Assembly (NCBI GenBank): GCA_903915485.1
Contig: CAIWTC010000510.1
Span: 1-7,301 of the forward strand
From: an uncultured Ignavibacteriales bacterium
GTDB taxonomy: Bacteria > Bacteroidota > Ignavibacteria > Ignavibacteriales > Ignavibacteriaceae
DNA: 7,301 bases
Direction of reading: 5' to 3'
Of the stretch, positions 6,253-7,301 are shown piece after piece. The notes below the pieces were generated by a model. It was not told where the DNA came from, searched no databases, and worked only from the letters and a program-made list of their open reading frames with translations. The translations under genes were made by a program, and so were the position numbers. Position 1 is the stretch's first letter; every line of letters begins with the position of its first letter.

Positions 6253-6635
6253 TTTCCTTTTCTTTTAACTTTCGTTTCTAAAATCAATATTTAAAATAAT
6301 AATTCTTTCCACAAAAGAAAAAATTTGGGGGCGTGTATTTTCGGACATGCAATTTAGGAACCGGGGCATATTCCAAGTAATTCGGGGATATTAAAAGCCA
6401 TTTGACTGACAATAAGTGTCTCCTCCCTTCCCCTAGTTATATTACCGGTCATAAATTGGGTCTCTATGGTCTGCCGGGTTTATCAAAATGCTAAATAATC
6501 TCTCCTAACTAACCCCATCCAAATTCTCAGCTTGATTTCGCTAATACCTCAAGATTAAGTATCTTTATCATTCTGTTTATTTTTCTTTTTATGGAAGCAG
6601 AATTCAACAAACTATTTAAGACGACAAAATAATAA
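6253..6635. other. Divergent intergenic region between the DinB-like gene and nusB
   Basis: This 383-nt stretch lies between genes pointing away from each other, so it should carry promoters for both. The left part (6253-6325) is AT-rich and on the minus strand contains TTGTGG (6319-6314) and T/A-rich hexamers, but no well-spaced promoter. The middle (6326-6480) is richer in G and C: G5 at 6327-6331, CGGGG at 6361-6365 and 6383-6387, and a pyrimidine tract at 6419-6433. The right part is T-rich before nusB, with TTGATT at 6532-6537 and TATCTTTA at 6560-6567. The latter matches seven of eight positions of the Bacteroidota TAnnTTTG element, but the spacing to an upstream TTG is too long for confidence. 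No gene is convincing here apart from the 13-codon micro-ORF at 6591-6632. Confidence 0.5.
6591..6632 (+). other. 13-codon micro-ORF directly ahead of nusB
   Basis: An ATG at 6591 begins a 13-residue open frame (MEAEFNKLFKTTK) ending in TAA at 6630-6632. A second TAA follows (6633-6635), then the ATG of nusB, all in the same frame. It has no ribosome binding site. Upstream of the ATG the frame stays open to 6513 but has no ATG, GTG or TTG start. It may be a leader peptide or a chance frame in AT-rich DNA; I cannot tell which. Confidence 0.2.
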
Positions 6636-7103
6636 ATGACTAAAAAATCTATCAGACGAATTATCCGCGAACGAGTTGTTCAAATCCTTTACGCTTTAGA
6701 ATACAACCGCGATGCAAGAGAAGCCCTTGTCGGTGGCTTGCTGAGTGACTTAAGTACTACAAAGGATATCGAGTTTGCACAAAATTTAGTCAGCAAATGC
6801 CTGCTCTATCAACAAGAAGCCGACTGGTATATTGAAAAAAGATTAGCAAATTGGGAATTGGAACGAATCGCAATTCTTGATAAAATTGTCATGCGATTGG
6901 GGATAATTGAGATGCTGTATTTTGCTGATATCCCCCCGAAAGTTACTATTAATGAGTGTATCGACCTTGGAAAAGAATTCGGCACGGCAGACAGTGGAAA
7001 GTTTATTAATGGAATTTTGAATAAGATTCTTGTGGACCTGACTGAGGAAGGAAAATTATCCAAAGCCGGCAGAGGACTAATTGATAGCTCCGAAAAACAA
7101 TAA
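6636..7103 (+). CDS. nusB: Transcription antitermination factor NusB
   Basis: NusB is a small all-helical RNA-binding protein. With NusE (ribosomal protein S10) it binds boxA in nascent rRNA leaders and, with NusA and NusG, makes RNA polymerase resistant to premature termination. The 155-residue length is within the family's usual range. The basic N-terminus and first helix RRIIRERVVQILYALEY (7-23) match the R-x3-RE-x3-Q-x-LY-x2-E signature. The C-terminal half has DKIVMRLGIIEMLYF (82-96), DIPPKVTINECIDLGKEFG (98-116) and GKFINGILNKI (121-131), the conserved NusB core. The ATG at 6636 is the first in frame after two consecutive TAA stops, so the start is well fixed, although no Shine-Dalgarno sequence precedes it. 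The last 23 nt overlap the start of a transporter gene in another frame, suggesting co-transcription. Confidence 0.96.
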   Translation: MTKKSIRRIIRERVVQILYALEYNRDAREALVGGLLSDLSTTKDIEFAQNLVSKCLLYQQEADWYIEKRLANWELERIAILDKIVMRLGIIEMLYFADIPPKVTINECIDLGKEFGTADSGKFINGILNKILVDLTEEGKLSKAGRGLIDSSEKQ

Positions 7104-7301
7104 TAGCGGAAAGTCCAACCTTTTTACAATTTTCGTTTGGACACTTTTCGACTTTGCCAATACCTCTTTCTCCATAATAGTCGTTACATTCCTTTACGCA
7201 ATTTATTTTAAGAATACGGTCTGCTCAGGCCAACCCATAGGTGACTTTTATTGGAGTCTCGGCACCGGAATCTCCATGCTGGTTACTGCAATGATAGCAC
7301 C
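7081..7301 (+). CDS. MFS transporter, UMF1/Atg22-like family, N-terminus (partial)
   Basis: This open frame continues past the right edge; 73 complete codons are visible. After a short polar N-terminus (MIAPKNNNSGKSN), the segment LFTIFVWTLFDFANTSFS (14-31) and the hydrophobic stretch after it (about 32-43) form the first membrane segment. A polar connector follows (44-55), and then a second membrane segment from about residue 56 (DFYWSLGTGISMLVTAMIAP). The W-T-L-F-D-F-A-N-T-S-F signature closely resembles the W-x-x-(Y/F)-D-(F/W)-A-N-(S/T) start of the UMF1 group of major facilitator transporters, whose eukaryotic relatives are the vacuolar effluxer Atg22. Substrate is unknown. The proposed start is TTG at 7081. 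An in-frame TAA sits immediately upstream (7078-7080), no ATG or GTG occurs before the first membrane segment, and AGAGGA at 7071-7076 is well placed as ribosome binding site. It overlaps the end of nusB by 23 nt. Confidence 0.75.
   Translation, partial: MIAPKNNNSGKSNLFTIFVWTLFDFANTSFSIIVVTFLYAIYFKNTVCSGQPIGDFYWSLGTGISMLVTAMIA

Noticed and set aside
6412..6493. Short open frame in the nusB/dinB intergenic region that reads somewhat protein-like
   Set aside because: It is under 30 codons, lacks a start and any known motif, and is interrupted by stops on either side.
6809..7063. Minus-strand open frame opposite nusB
   Set aside because: It lies wholly within the conserved nusB core and has no recognisable motif.
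1..7301. Mobile element, CRISPR array, defence or toxin-antitoxin system
   Set aside because: There are no transposase, integrase, nuclease or toxin motifs, no regularly spaced repeats, and no tRNA-like attachment site. The genes are housekeeping.

Overview
The window is an AT-rich bacterial chromosomal segment made of ordinary housekeeping genes. It has no RNA genes, CRISPR array, insertion sequence or phage gene that I can recognise. The gene set fits a Bacteroidota/Chlorobiota/Ignavibacteriota-type bacterium: an archaeal-style phosphoglucose/phosphomannose isomerase, a type 2 isopentenyl diphosphate isomerase, a YfiT-like DinB protein, few clear Shine-Dalgarno sites, and several TTG starts. 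Ignavibacteria-like is my best guess, by inference only.

Layout. Positions 1-104 (minus) hold the first 34 codons of an exported or membrane-anchored protein that runs off the left edge. Positions 105-394 are non-coding and contain a strong hairpin just past the end of the next gene. Positions 395-5513 (minus) are one tightly packed operon, transcribed right to left: type 2 IPP isomerase (4464-5513), short-chain polyprenyl diphosphate synthase (3478-4467), HPr (3212-3478), PTS enzyme I (1449-3215), and bifunctional phosphoglucose/phosphomannose isomerase (395-1438). Neighbouring genes overlap by 1-4 nt or are 10 nt apart. Both 4-nt overlaps are TTGA, with a TTG start running into a TGA stop. 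Positions 5514-5724 are a leader or promoter region. Positions 5725-6252 (minus) encode a DinB/YfiT-family protein. Positions 6253-6635 are a divergent intergenic region. Positions 6636-7103 (plus) encode NusB. A second plus-strand gene, an MFS transporter of the UMF1/Atg22-like type, starts inside the end of nusB at 7081 and runs off the right edge.

How the genes work together. The first two operon genes act in succession: IPP isomerase balances IPP and DMAPP, and the prenyl synthase condenses them into a C15-C20 allylic diphosphate. The next two form the general phosphotransfer pair of the PEP:sugar phosphotransferase system, with all catalytic residues present and with the regulatory Ser46 of HPr. 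The last gene interconverts glucose-6-P or mannose-6-P with fructose-6-P. No sugar permease (enzyme II) is in the window. The link between isoprenoid synthesis and the PTS/hexose-phosphate genes is therefore positional. It could reflect a shared need for co-expression around the PEP/pyruvate node, or it could be chance.

I found no convincing novel system. The points worth a second look are the mixed operon, the repeated TTGA coupling, the partial PTS, the hairpin without a U-tract, the micro-ORF in front of nusB, and the hidden transporter start.
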